Assembly: GCF_900091615.1 (NCBI RefSeq)
Contig: NZ_FMIA01000002.1
Location: 2,976,001 to 3,040,000, forward strand
Direction of reading: 5' to 3'
DNA from: Micromonospora yangpuensis
GTDB lineage: Bacteria > Actinomycetota > Actinomycetes > Mycobacteriales > Micromonosporaceae
Length of the DNA: 64,000 bases
The notes beneath the pieces were generated by a model. The model was not told the origin of the DNA and ran no database searches. It saw nothing but the letters and a program-made list of their open reading frames with translations. Every line of letters begins with the position of its first letter. The stretch's first letter is position 1. Positions 24,053 through 33,275 of this stretch are shown here, one piece after another. Made by a program: the position numbers and the translations under genes.

Positions 24053-25447
24053 ATGACGACGATGCCGGTGACCACCGCGACACCGATCGCCATCCCGGTG
24101 CGGCCGACCGCGTCGGGATACCTGGCCCGCTTCGCGCCGGGTGGCACGGTCCCGCCGGCACCGTCGGGCGGCGGGGACGCCCTGCCGTCCGGCGTGACCG
24201 TGCTCGTCCCCACCTACAGCCCGCCCGAGGGCGGACGCACCGACAGCCTGTGGCTGGGTCTGTCCACCGTGGCCGCCGCCGCGCCGACGGCCACCCTGCT
24301 GGTGGTGGACAACGGGTTGTCGGCCTCGGACGCCCGGGTGGTCGGGGAGTTGCTGCGCCGCACCGGCCGGGAACACCACGTCGTCGTCGCGCCCCGGGCA
24401 CCCGGCCGGCGGTACACCGCCGCGCAGGCCCGCAACGCCGGACTGGCGTTCCTGGCCCGGCCGGAGGGGGCGGCCCTGCGCCGACGCTCGCTGCTCCTGC
24501 TCGACGACGACACCGCGCTGGCCCCCGGTGCGCTGGCCCGGCTCCAGGCCACCCTGGACACCCATCCGCGCGCCGTCGCGGCGTGCCCCCGGGTGGTCGC
24601 CGTGCCGGACCTCGCCGGCTGGTACGACCGGCTGGCGGCCACGACGGAGGCCGGTCCGGCCGGCGCGGCGACCCGGCGGCTGCCCGGCGCGCTCCACGGC
24701 GACGGGTACGACCTGCTGTCGGTCACCTCGCACGGCAGCCTGGTCACCGGCCGCACCGTGGGCCTGCTGGTCCGGCAGGACCCGGTGCTGTGGTGGACGC
24801 GCCACCACGGGCCGTTGTTCTACGAGGGCACCCCCTACGGCAGCACCGAGGACATGCTCGCGATGGCTCTGCTGTCCCGCCTCGGCGAACTGTGGTCGGT
24901 ACCGGCAGCCGAGGCCGTCGACGAGGCCCGCAAGACCCCCGGCACGACCCGGGCCCAGCAGTTCGCCTGGGGATACGACCACGCCTGGCTGGCTCGTGCC
25001 CTGGCCGAGGCCGGCGCGATCCGTCCCGGGGTCACGGCGCTGACCTGGCGGCGTTCCGGTTGGCAGGAGCAGCGCGTCGGCGACTGGGGGCCCTACGCCG
25101 GCTTCCTGATCAACCCGACCGAGCTGCGTCTGGGGTACCGGATGCTGCGCGCGATCACGGCGGACCAGGCGGCGGTCGAGGCGATGTTCGGCGCGGACGC
25201 CGCCCGCGTCCGTGCCGGCACGCACGCGTTCGGCCGGGTGCTGCGGCGCTGGCGGGCCGGCACCGCGACGGTGCCGGCCCGGCCACGCCCGGACCTGCCG
25301 CCGCTGGGCGGCCGGGGCTGGGCCGGGCTGCGCGACGGTCTCGACGCGTTGATCGGCCACCTGGCCGGCAACGTGGTGGGCAGCCTCGACCACGGGCCGT
25401 TCTTCCTCTACGGCGCCCGGCAGCCGGCGGTCGCCCCACCCTCCTGA
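24053..25447 (+). CDS. Family-2-like glycosyltransferase
   Basis: A 464-aa GT-A enzyme. The N-terminal region is low-complexity; the catalytic domain starts with VTVLVPTYSPPEGG, includes LLVVDNGLSASDA and the metal-binding LLLLDDDTALAPGAL (Asp triplet near residue 151), and a probable acceptor/base region GTPYGSTEDMLAMALLSRLGELW containing an ED motif. It lacks membrane segments. In this operon it would transfer a sugar to the cyclitol core, giving a pseudo-oligosaccharide-like product. Donor and acceptor cannot be read from sequence. It begins 7 nt after the permease stop. Confidence 0.8.
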   Translation: MTTMPVTTATPIAIPVRPTASGYLARFAPGGTVPPAPSGGGDALPSGVTVLVPTYSPPEGGRTDSLWLGLSTVAAAAPTATLLVVDNGLSASDARVVGELLRRTGREHHVVVAPRAPGRRYTAAQARNAGLAFLARPEGAALRRRSLLLLDDDTALAPGALARLQATLDTHPRAVAACPRVVAVPDLAGWYDRLAATTEAGPAGAATRRLPGALHGDGYDLLSVTSHGSLVTGRTVGLLVRQDPVLWWTRHHGPLFYEGTPYGSTEDMLAMALLSRLGELWSVPAAEAVDEARKTPGTTRAQQFAWGYDHAWLARALAEAGAIRPGVTALTWRRSGWQEQRVGDWGPYAGFLINPTELRLGYRMLRAITADQAAVEAMFGADAARVRAGTHAFGRVLRRWRAGTATVPARPRPDLPPLGGRGWAGLRDGLDALIGHLAGNVVGSLDHGPFFLYGARQPAVAPPS

Positions 25448-25459
25448 TTGGAGTACGCC

Positions 25460-26500
25460 ATGACCTACCGTGTCGGCATCGTCGGAGCCGGGTTCCTCAC
25501 CCGGCACTCCCTGATCCCGGCCCTGCGCGGGATGCCCGACGGCCGTCTCGCCGCGGTGCTCGACCCGGACCCGCAGGCCCTCGCCCTGACCAGCCCGGCC
25601 TGGCCGGAGGCCCGGTACACCAGCGACGAGGACGCCTTCTTCGCCACCGAGATGGACGCCGTGCACGTGGCCACCCCCAACCACCTGCACGAGCACTTCA
25701 CCCTCCGGGCCCTGGAACGCGGCCTCGCCGTGGTGGTGGACAAGCCACTGGCCCACACCGTCGCGTCCGGACGGGCCATCGTGGCCGCCGGTGCCGCCGC
25801 CGGGGTGCCGGCCATCGTCGGGTACATGTCGAAGCACAACGTCTACAACCGGGAGGCCCGCCGGCTGGTCGCCGAGGGTGCCATCGGGACGCCCCAGGCG
25901 ATGGTCGCGGCCCGGCTGGGCTGGCGCAAGGACGACTGGCGCAGCAGGCCGGCCGAGAGTGGCCTGGGCTGCCTCGCCGACCTCGGCATCTACCCGGTGC
26001 TCACCGCGATCGACATCTTCGGTGCCGATCCGGTGCGCTGCGAGGCCACCGCCTGGCCGGTGCACGACCCGACCCGCACGGACCTCTATGCCCAGGCCAC
26101 CCTCTGGTTCGACGACCGTCGGTACCTGCATTTCGAGACCGCGGCCACCTTCCACGAGCAACCCGCCTCGGCCGAGGTGGCCAGCTACACCGTGATCGGT
26201 GACGCCGGCATCATCCAGGTAAGCGGGGCGTGGCAGATGGACGGCACCGGCGCGTTGGAGCTCTGCGACGCCTCGGGGTGGCGTCCCGCCGCCCGGTTGA
26301 CGCCGGTCGACCCGTACCGCAGCCAGTACGAGCTGCTCGCCCGCGCCGCGGCCGGCGAGCCGGTACCCGACGAGGTGAGCCTGGCCCGAGGGCTGCGCGA
26401 CCTGGAGATCCTGTACGCGGTGGCGGACACCGCCGCCGCCCGGGCCGGTGCCGCCGCCGTCCGGCTGTCCGGTGGCGCGTCACTGGCCGAGGCCCGGTGA
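25460..26500 (+). CDS. Gfo/Idh/MocA-family oxidoreductase
   Basis: A 346-aa NAD(P)-dependent dehydrogenase. The N-terminal Rossmann fold has GIVGAGFLTRH (6-16), the ATPNHLHE loop and the catalytic-Lys motif VDKPLAHT (Lys about 95). The C-terminal alpha/beta domain includes GCLADLGIYPVL, with the Asp of the family's D-x-G-x-H/Y region. Such enzymes oxidise or reduce inositols and sugars, so a cyclitol or sugar substrate fits the operon. The ATG is preceded by GGAG; a TTG 12 nt upstream is in frame but less likely. Confidence 0.87.
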   Translation: MTYRVGIVGAGFLTRHSLIPALRGMPDGRLAAVLDPDPQALALTSPAWPEARYTSDEDAFFATEMDAVHVATPNHLHEHFTLRALERGLAVVVDKPLAHTVASGRAIVAAGAAAGVPAIVGYMSKHNVYNREARRLVAEGAIGTPQAMVAARLGWRKDDWRSRPAESGLGCLADLGIYPVLTAIDIFGADPVRCEATAWPVHDPTRTDLYAQATLWFDDRRYLHFETAATFHEQPASAEVASYTVIGDAGIIQVSGAWQMDGTGALELCDASGWRPAARLTPVDPYRSQYELLARAAAGEPVPDEVSLARGLRDLEILYAVADTAAARAGAAAVRLSGGASLAEAR

Positions 26501-27402
26501 GCGGGGTGCGTCCGGTCCTGCACAGCTACGCGTTGCGTGACTACCCGGTGGGGCACGTGCTGCGGGTCGCCGCCGCCGACGCCTGGCCGGCGATCGAGCT
26601 GTCCTCCTGGCACTTCGACACGGAGTTCGACGCCGAGAACGTGCACGGCGGCATCACCGACGCCGTGCGGACCGCCGGGCGGTACGGCGTCGAGGTGTTC
26701 TGCGCCGACTACTGGGCGGTCTTCACCGCCGCCGACGAGGCCGAGCGGGCGATGTGGGTGGAGAAGGCCCGTACCGTCGTCGACGCCTGCGCGGCCAACG
26801 GCATCACGCTGGTCAACGGTGCCGGCGGGTGGCTGGTGCGCGAGGGGCGGGACTGGGACCTGGACTGGACGGCCAACGGCAGCGCCCTGGCCTCCGAGGC
26901 CCACCTGAGCCGGGCCGCCGACTGCTACCGCCAGTTGGCCGGGTACGCCGCGTCGCGCGGGGTCCGGGTGGCGGTGGAGGTGCACCCCAACACGGTCCAC
27001 GACACGGTGGCGGCCACCGCCCGCCTGCTCGACCTCGCCGACCATGACAACCTGTTCGTCACCCTCGACCCGGCCAACGCCGCCCCGCTGGGCCTTGCTG
27101 ACCGCGACCCGGCGGTGATCGACCCGGTGGCTGACCGGGTGGTGTACTTCCACCTGAAGAACTGCCTGGTCCGGGGTGGTGCCGGCGACTTCACCGTAGA
27201 CGCCGCGGCCGGGGTGGTGGACAACTACCGGTGGCTGGAACGGCTGACCCGGATGCCGGCGGTCACCGAGGTCGCGGTGGAGTACTGCGGCGACGGCGAC
27301 CCACACCCCCGGCTGGCCGCCGGCCGCCGGTACCTGGCGGACACCCTGCGGTTGGTGACCGTCGGTCCGGGCCGAGGCCGACCCCAGGGACCCGTGACAT
27401 GA
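26497..27402 (+). CDS. TIM-barrel sugar isomerase/epimerase-like protein
   Basis: A 301-aa member of the xylose-isomerase-like TIM-barrel family (AP endonuclease 2/IolE/IolI type). The metal ligands are probably the Glu of VAVEVHPNTVHDT, the Asp of FVTLDPANAAPL, the His of VVYFHLKNCLV and the Glu of EVAVEYCGDGDPHP. The start GTG overlaps the preceding stop as GTGA. Relatives include inosose dehydratases and ketose 3-epimerases. In the cyclitol operon it could epimerise or dehydrate the oxidised ring, parallel to the epimerase step of acarbose/validamycin pathways. It is the last gene before a change in gene type. Confidence 0.83.
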   Translation: MSGVRPVLHSYALRDYPVGHVLRVAAADAWPAIELSSWHFDTEFDAENVHGGITDAVRTAGRYGVEVFCADYWAVFTAADEAERAMWVEKARTVVDACAANGITLVNGAGGWLVREGRDWDLDWTANGSALASEAHLSRAADCYRQLAGYAASRGVRVAVEVHPNTVHDTVAATARLLDLADHDNLFVTLDPANAAPLGLADRDPAVIDPVADRVVYFHLKNCLVRGGAGDFTVDAAAGVVDNYRWLERLTRMPAVTEVAVEYCGDGDPHPRLAAGRRYLADTLRLVTVGPGRGRPQGPVT

Positions 27403-28301
27403 TGGCGGCCATGGCACAGCAGCAGGACGTCGGCGGGCCCGACCGTCACCGAGGGTCAGCCGACACCGCGCAGCAGGGGAGCAGCCCCGAAGCCCGGCTC
27501 GCCCTCGCCCTCGATCCCGCCACACCCCACCTGACGCTCATCGAACTGGCCGCCGACGGCTCGCCCGAGGTCCGCAAGGCGGTCGCCGGCCGGGTCGACG
27601 CACCCGCGCAGGCCCTGCGACCGCTGGCCCGCGACCACGACCGGCACGTCCGGGAGGCGGTGGCGAGGAACCCCTCCACCTCGGCCGGCAACCTGCTCCG
27701 GCTGCTCAAGGACGCCGACCGGTGGGTCCGCTGGGCGGTCGGCGGCAACCCGGCGGGTGACGAGTCGGTGCGCCGGGCGATGGCCCAGGCCCCGGACAAG
27801 GAGCTTCGTGGCCTGCTGGCGGAGCGCCGGGACACCGAGCCCGAACTGGCCGCCCAACTGGTCGACGACGTCTCACCCGAGGTGCGCGAACGCCTCGCCA
27901 CCCACACCCACCACCCGGACGTGATCGCCGCACTGATGGCCGATCGCACCGCCCGGGTCCGCAAGGGGCTCGCCCGCAACCCCCGGACCACGGCCGAGCA
28001 GCGCCGCGTCCTGGCCCGGGACCCGGTGGTCGACGTCCGGGTCGCGCTGGTGCGCGTGGCCGAGTTGGACGAGACGGTGTGGGCGGGGCTCGTCGACGAC
28101 CGTTCGGCCCAGGTCCGACTCGCGATGGCGACCTCCGAGGTCGTACCGCCGCACATCCGGCAGGCCCTGCGCGACGATCCCGACGAGCTGGTCGCCGCGG
28201 CCGCGCGTGACGTCCGCCCGGCGTCCGGTGGCTCCCCGGTCGTCCGGCCCCCGCGGGTGGGTCACCGGCGGGCCGACACCGGCCCGGCGGACCGGGGCTG
28301 A
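27399..28301 (+). CDS. HEAT/leucine-rich-repeat-variant protein
   Basis: A 300-aa soluble protein built from about eight short alpha-helical repeats of the LRV/HEAT type. Recurring units have the form VRxAVARNP(S/T)T...LL..LxxDxDxxVR (for example VREAVARNPST, VRWAVGGNPAG, VRKGLARNPRTT, VRLAMATSE). Such proteins act as scaffolds or adaptors; no catalytic motif is present. The start overlaps the end of the epimerase gene, so it could be co-transcribed with the cyclitol operon. Three ATGs lie close together; the first has AGGGA 8 nt upstream. A disordered N-terminus (about 1-35) precedes the repeats. Its relation to the pathway is unclear. Confidence 0.7.
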   Translation: MMAAMAQQQDVGGPDRHRGSADTAQQGSSPEARLALALDPATPHLTLIELAADGSPEVRKAVAGRVDAPAQALRPLARDHDRHVREAVARNPSTSAGNLLRLLKDADRWVRWAVGGNPAGDESVRRAMAQAPDKELRGLLAERRDTEPELAAQLVDDVSPEVRERLATHTHHPDVIAALMADRTARVRKGLARNPRTTAEQRRVLARDPVVDVRVALVRVAELDETVWAGLVDDRSAQVRLAMATSEVVPPHIRQALRDDPDELVAAAARDVRPASGGSPVVRPPRVGHRRADTGPADRG

Positions 28302-28365
28302 CCAGGATCGACCCAGTTCCCGGGTCCGGGGTGGGCTGCGGTGGTCGGGTTGGTATGCCTGTGGG

Positions 28366-30278
28366 GTGGCAGAGCAGGCGCACCACGAGCGGCCCGCACC
28401 GGGTGGGCGTCCCGGGCTGGGCCTGCTGCTCGTGCTGGGGGTGGTCTACGGCGACATCGGCACCAGCCCGCTGTACGCGCTGAGGACGGTCTTCACCCTG
28501 GACCGTCACCTCGTACCGGACACTCCCGACGTGTTCGGCGTGGTCTCGCTGGTCTTCTGGTCGATCACCCTGATCCTGTCGATCAAGTACGTGCTGTTCA
28601 TCCTGCGCGCCGACAACGACGGCGAGGGCGGGGTGATGGCCCTGGCCGCGCTGGCCCGCAAGGCGCTGCCCCCGCAGCACCCACGGCGTACCGGTGCGGT
28701 GCTGGCGCTCGGGGCGCTCGGCACCGCCCTGTTCTACGGCGACAGCGTGATCACCCCGGCGATCTCGGTGCTGTCGGCCGTGGAGGGGCTGGAGGTCGTC
28801 TCCGCGCGCTGGGCGGCGCTGGTACTGCCGGTGTCGGCGGTGATCCTCACCCTGCTCTTCGCCGTCCAGCGCTGGGGGACCGGGCGGGTGGGGGCGGTGT
28901 TCGGGCCGGTCATGGTGCTCTGGTTCGCCTGCCTGGGCGTGGCCGGTGCGGCCGAGGTGATCCGTCAGCCGGGCGTGCTGGCCGGGTTGTCGCCGACGTA
29001 CGCGGTCCGGTTCGTGACGGCCCATCCGGTCGTCGCGTTCGTCGCGATGGGTGCGGTGGTGCTGGCGATCACCGGTGCCGAGGCGCTCTACGCCGACGTC
29101 GGGCACTTCGGCCGGGCCCCGATCCGCCGGGCCTGGTTCGCGTTGGTGTTTCCCGCGTTGACGCTCAACTACCTCGGCCAGGCGGCGTTGATCCTGCGGT
29201 CGCCGCAGAGCCGGCAGAACCCGTTCTTCCTGCTGCTGCCGGGCTGGGCGCAGCTGCCCATGGTCGTGCTGGCCACCGTGGCGACCGTGATCGCCTCCCA
29301 GGCGGTGATCTCCGGGGCCTTCTCGGTGTCGCGGCAGGCGATGCGGTTGGGTTTCCTGCCGCGCCTGCGGATCCGGCAGACCTCCCGTCGGGAGTACGGG
29401 CAGATCTACGCGCCCGGGGTCAACTGGACCCTCTTCGTGGCGGTCCTGCTGGTGACCTTCGCGTTCGGCTCGGCCACCAGACTCGGCGCCGCCTACGGGG
29501 TCGCGGTCACCGGCACGTTCCTGATCACCACGATTCTCTTCCTGGTCGTGGCCCGGACCTCGTGGCGCTGGTCCCGGTGGCGGGTGACGGTGTTCGCGGT
29601 GGTCTTCGGTGGCCTCGAGCTGGTCTTCTTCGCCGCGAACCTGGCGAAGGTCAGCCACGGTGGCTGGCTGACGCTGCTCGTCGCGGGCGCGGTCTTCACG
29701 GTCCTGTCGACCTGGCGGCGCGGCGGGGAACTGGTCGCCGCCCGGCGTACCGAGCGGGAGGGTCCGCTGCGGGACGTGGTCGTGGCCCTGCGCGACCCGA
29801 CCCTCCGGCGGATGCCGGGGACCGCGGTGTACCCCCACCCCAACTGCGAGACGGCGCCGCTGGCGCTGCGCGACGAGGTGGTAGGCCGCCACGCCCGGTA
29901 CGAGCGGGTCGTGATCGTCACCGGGCACACCGCGAACGTGCCGCACATCCCCTGAAACGGCGGTTGACCATCGACGATCTCGGCGACCCGCACGACGGGG
30001 TCCTGCACATCTCGGTCGTCTTCGGCTTCCAGGACCTCACCGACATTCCGGCGGTCCTGCGCCGGGCCACCACCGACCCGAGGGCCGCCGGCATCGATTC
30101 CGACCAGGTCCGCTACTTCGTCTCGCGGATCACCCTGCGCCGCACCGACGCCCCGGGCCTGGCCGGTTGGCGCAAACGGCTGTTCGTGCTGCTCGCCCAC
30201 CGGGCCGCCGGCCACGTCGAGTTTCTGCGCCTGCCGGCGGAACGCACCACCGTCCGCAGTGCCGAGGTGCCACTCTGA
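28366..30278 (+). pseudogene. kup: KUP-family potassium transporter, frameshifted
   Basis: The gene encodes a KUP/HAK/KT potassium uptake permease. It shows the family opening GVVYGDIGTSPLYALR, FYGDSVITPAISVLSAVEG, TGAEALYADVGHFG, YLGQAALIL and about twelve hydrophobic segments. The frame stops at 29953-29955 after NVPHIP, but homology continues at once in another frame as LKRRLTIDDLGDPHDG...FGFQD, the normal cytosolic C-terminus, up to 30278. One extra C in the CCCC run at 29949-29952 would restore a protein of about 638 aa, the usual family length. It is therefore either a recent one-base deletion or a sequencing error. The GTG start has only a weak ribosome-binding site. Confidence 0.85.
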
Positions 30279-30370
30279 GTCCGGGCCACCGAACCGTTGC
30301 GGGCACCTGTCACAACCGGGGTGGCTGTCCGGTCCTAGCGCCGACCGCCCCCGCATCGACTGCGACCACT

Positions 30371-30835
30371 TCAACACGTGGCGGCGGCCCCGAGGTTGCG
30401 GTGGACCCAGCGGGTGACCTGGCGGCGGCCGCGTAGCCGGACCACCACGATCTCTGCGCCTCGTTCCGCCAGCAGCGCGGTCACCCGTCGGGTCGGGCCA
30501 CCCTGGGTGCGCCATGCCCAGCGGACGACGTGCTCCGGGTCGGTGAAGACCGTCCAGAGCGGTGGTTCGATGTTGCCGTTCCACAGTCGTTCGCGCCGGA
30601 CGCGCCGGGTGAGCGTGCGCCCGACGACCTGCCGCATCACGAGGTGACGCGGATGGTCCAGCCACAGCACGCAGTCCGCCCGGCGGTGCAGGATGTCACC
30701 GAGTTTGGCGGTGTACTGCCACTCGGTGACCCAGCGTGGTCGTGCGGCGAAGGCCTCGACGTCGGCGACGAACGTTGGACGCGGCTGCCAGTCCGGACCG
30801 TGGTGCAGGGCGTCGAGCTCCACCCGGGGCAGCGC
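30371..30835 (-). pseudogene. P-loop kinase (adenylate-kinase/FlaR-like) fragment lacking its N-terminus
   Basis: The reading frame ends with about 150 residues that match the C-terminal part of small topology-modulation/adenylate-kinase-like NTPases: ALPRVELDALHHGPDW, WVTEWQY, ADCVLWLDHPRHLVMRQVV and an RRERLWNGNIE stretch. The family's N-terminal GxxGSGKT P-loop, which should lie about 25 residues before VELDALHHG, is absent. The frame instead runs on as an antisense-like shadow across the methyltransferase remnant. The protein would not bind ATP normally, so this is probably a gene broken by a deletion that fused it to the next fragment. Confidence 0.65.
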
Positions 30836-30837
30836 CC

Positions 30838-31227
30838 GCGCCGCTGCTGCTCGGGTGTCCGGGACAGGTACGGGCCGAAGGTGCGCACCAGGTCGAGATG
30901 GCGCTCCTTGTCCAGGGGCAGGTTGCGGCGGAACACCTCCTTGCGTACGTCGGTCCACCGCCCGTGGTCCACGACGTCCTGGTGGAACCAGTCCACGGGC
31001 CGCTCCCGTACCGTCGGGTCGACGGCGTGCAGCGCCGCCGCCACCGCCGTCCGTTGCTCCGCGACTGCATGGTCGTAGCGGTGCCCGAAGACGGCGAGGG
31101 TGCCGCCGGGCGCGAGTGCCCGCCGGGCGTGCCGGTGGCGGGTGGCCGGGTCCAGCCAGTGCCAGGCCATGGCGCAGGCCAGCAGGTCGAACCCACCGGC
31201 CGGTGGGGTCCACCGTTCGAAGGGGTT
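30838..31227 (-). pseudogene. SAM-dependent methyltransferase fragment
   Basis: About 130 residues match the C-terminal half of a type-11 methyltransferase: PFERWTPPAGGFDLLACA, MAWHWLDPATRHRHARRAL, APGGTLAVFGHRYD and YLSRTPEQQRR. The N-terminal SAM-binding half with its GxGxG loop is missing, and the match stops abruptly at the point where the kinase fragment begins in another frame. Two truncated genes joined end to end indicate a deletion junction near 30836-30840. No independent start codon with a ribosome-binding site is convincing. Confidence 0.65.
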
Positions 31228-31282
31228 TTGGATGCCTGCCGGGCCACCGACCGCCCATCGTGGATGATCATAGTTAACGATA

Positions 31283-31311
31283 TTGACGCATCCTCCGAAG
31301 ATCCGTAATAC
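31283..31311 (+). promoter_or_regulatory. Consensus-like promoter TTGACG-N17-TAATAC
   Basis: Both hexamers are near-perfect for the main vegetative sigma factor and the spacer is exactly 17 nt. It lies in an AT-rich island and points towards the 595-aa protein and NRPS-like operon. A palindromic operator immediately follows the -10 element, so transcription is probably repressible. Confidence 0.65.
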
Positions 31312-31319
31312 TTCGCTGG

Positions 31320-31333
31320 CGGGAGCGCTCCCA
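31320..31333. promoter_or_regulatory. CebR-like operator CGGGAGCGCTCCCA
   Basis: It differs by one base from the CebR operator TGGGAGCGCTCCCA, the site of the LacI-family cellobiose-responsive repressor of actinobacteria. It begins 8 nt after the -10 hexamer, so it would cover the transcription start. No cebR gene lies in the window. Confidence 0.65.
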
Positions 31334-31487
31334 CATTGCGGTGGACGGTGACTCCTCGGCCACTCCACCCACCAGGTCGGCTACCGGTCGCTGCGCGCAC
31401 CCGCACGACCACCGCGCAGCGGTGGACGTGGTCGGGCGAGCCGCCTGCCGGGCACGCCGTGGCCTGCCGGTCGCGAAAGGCGGGAAC

Positions 31488-33275
31488 GTGCGACGTACGA
31501 AGTCCGACCAGTGGAGCCAGGAACTGCGCGAGGTACGTGACCCCGCCGCACTGTTCGGCGGCAGCGCCCAGACGGCGGTGCTGCGGCTGCTCACCATGGC
31601 GGGCAAGGTGCCCTTCCGGTCCGCCTTCGACAGCCTGACCCTGCGCGAGAGGGCGATCGTCGGGCACCTGCTCGGTCGGCAGGAGCTGCGGCTGACCGCA
31701 CCCGGTGCCGACCCGTCACCGGCGGGGTTCGTGCTCGCCCACTCTTCACTGGGCAAGCTGACCGTCCACGAGCCGGCGCGGGGCGACCTGCCCACCGGTG
31801 AGGTCGTGGCCGAGCTCGCGTTGCCCGGGTGGCTGGTCGAGATGATCGACGAGGAGTGCCTGCCGGCCCAGGCCGAGGAGGAGCATCAGCGTCACGAGCT
31901 CGACCAGATGCTGCACACCTGGCACGCCGACGGCAGCCTGCCCGCGCGGCTGGAGGAGGTGGTCGACTGGGTCGAGCGGGTCGAGACCGTCTTGATCTAC
32001 GTGGAGCGGCGGGTGTTCTCCCGTTCCGACTCCGGCTCCAGCACCCTCATCCGCGACGGTGTGCTGCCGGCGTTGCGCGGTCGCGCCCCGGCGGACTGGA
32101 GCCCGCAGGAGCGGCTCTTCGTGGCCGCCGTCCAGTTGTTGTTCCGCACCGGTCGGGCGGTGCGGTTCGAGGAGTTCAACGGTCGTCAGCTCAGCGCCGT
32201 CAGCCTGCGCAGGACGCTGACCACCCGTTGCGCGACGTACCTGCGGGCGCTCGACGAGCCGGTCACCGGGCAACTGGGCACGGCGACCCTGGCCGAGTTG
32301 GCCGCGCTCGCCGGTGACCTGGTCGAGCGCGTCGACGGCGGCGGCGACCTGCGCTACCGGCGGGTCAACGGACTGACGTACGCCAAGGACGAGTACCTGC
32401 TGCCGTGGGAGCCGGACCGGCGCAGCCAGGCCGTGCTGCCCCGTACCCTGCACGCGCTCACCGACGCCTGCCCCGAACCGGCCGACGGCGAGGACGCCGC
32501 CGCCTGGGTACGCCGGGCCACCGCCGCCGCCCTGCGCACCGCGCACGACAGCGGTGACGAGGGCGACCTGAACCGGATCCTGGAGGGCATCGTGCTCGGC
32601 GCCGTCGTCGACGGCCGCGCCGACTACGGCATGTCCAGCGGCGTGCGGGACCTGTCCCGGCTGAACGGTCTGGCCGGCGAGTACGGCGAGGAGGTGGCCG
32701 GGCTGAAGAAGCCGGACTTCTTCTGCTGCGTGCTGCCCAGCCCCGAGATGGCCGCCGACCTGCCCGCCGCCGCCGTCACCGACATCCTGTGGCAGGTCGC
32801 CCAGCGGATGATGTACAACCGCTGGCACTTCGTGCCCGGCAACTTCGACCGGGTGGCGGTGCCCCGCCAGCGGCACTACTTCTTCCCGCCGCTGGTGCCC
32901 GACATCGGCGAGTGGGGCGACCTGCGCCACGGCGGTCACAGCACCGCCCGGGTCCGCTACACCCTGCGCGCGCCCGGCGCGGCGATGTGGAAGCAGCCGT
33001 TCACCGTCGGCGGCCGGCAGTACCGGGGCGCGTACGACATCCGGCTGGTCCGGATGGACGGCCCGCCGTTCACCCTGGACGACCTGCGGGTGGCCTGTCG
33101 GTACTCGGCGTTGGTGGACGTGTTCTGGCGGGAGATCGCCAGCTACGCCGACGCACACGGCGGCTGGAGCCCGACCATCGGCTCGTTCGGTGGCGACTGG
33201 TACGCCTCGCAGGCTTGGCGCGCCCCGGTCGACCGGCTGGCCGTGGTCGGGGAACCGGTCGGGGGACTGGTGTGA
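31488..33275 (+). CDS. Protein of unknown function heading the NRPS-like operon
   Basis: A 595-aa soluble, acidic protein that I do not recognise. There is no signal peptide, no clear membrane segment and no standard nucleotide-binding or catalytic motif. The N-terminal part is helical and charged (ELRE..., [14 protein letters not shown]). The C-terminal half has distinctive aromatic and basic patches such as [28 protein letters not shown] and [19 protein letters not shown]. The stop overlaps the GTG of the MbtH-A-T-C gene (GTGA), so the two are translationally coupled and probably act together. The GTG was chosen for AAAGGCGGG at close spacing; the frame is open further upstream into the promoter leader, where composition is not protein-like. 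Confidence 0.7.
   Translation: MRRTKSDQWSQELREVRDPAALFGGSAQTAVLRLLTMAGKVPFRSAFDSLTLRERAIVGHLLGRQELRLTAPGADPSPAGFVLAHSSLGKLTVHEPARGDLPTGEVVAELALPGWLVEMIDEECLPAQAEEEHQRHELDQMLHTWHADGSLPARLEEVVDWVERVETVLIYVERRVFSRSDSGSSTLIRDGVLPALRGRAPADWSPQERLFVAAVQLLFRTGRAVRFEEFNGRQLSAVSLRRTLTTRCATYLRALDEPVTGQLGTATLAELAALAGDLVERVDGGGDLRYRRVNGLTYAKDEYLLPWEPDRRSQAVLPRTLHALTDACPEPADGEDAAAWVRRATAAALRTAHDSGDEGDLNRILEGIVLGAVVDGRADYGMSSGVRDLSRLNGLAGEYGEEVAGLKKPDFFCCVLPSPEMAADLPAAAVTDILWQVAQRMMYNRWHFVPGNFDRVAVPRQRHYFFPPLVPDIGEWGDLRHGGHSTARVRYTLRAPGAAMWKQPFTVGGRQYRGAYDIRLVRMDGPPFTLDDLRVACRYSALVDVFWREIASYADAHGGWSPTIGSFGGDWYASQAWRAPVDRLAVVGEPVGGLV

Noticed and set aside
30371..31258. A single intact 295-aa kinase gene
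   Set aside because: Only the C-terminal half has family character. The required P-loop is absent and the N-terminal half is an out-of-frame reading of a methyltransferase remnant.
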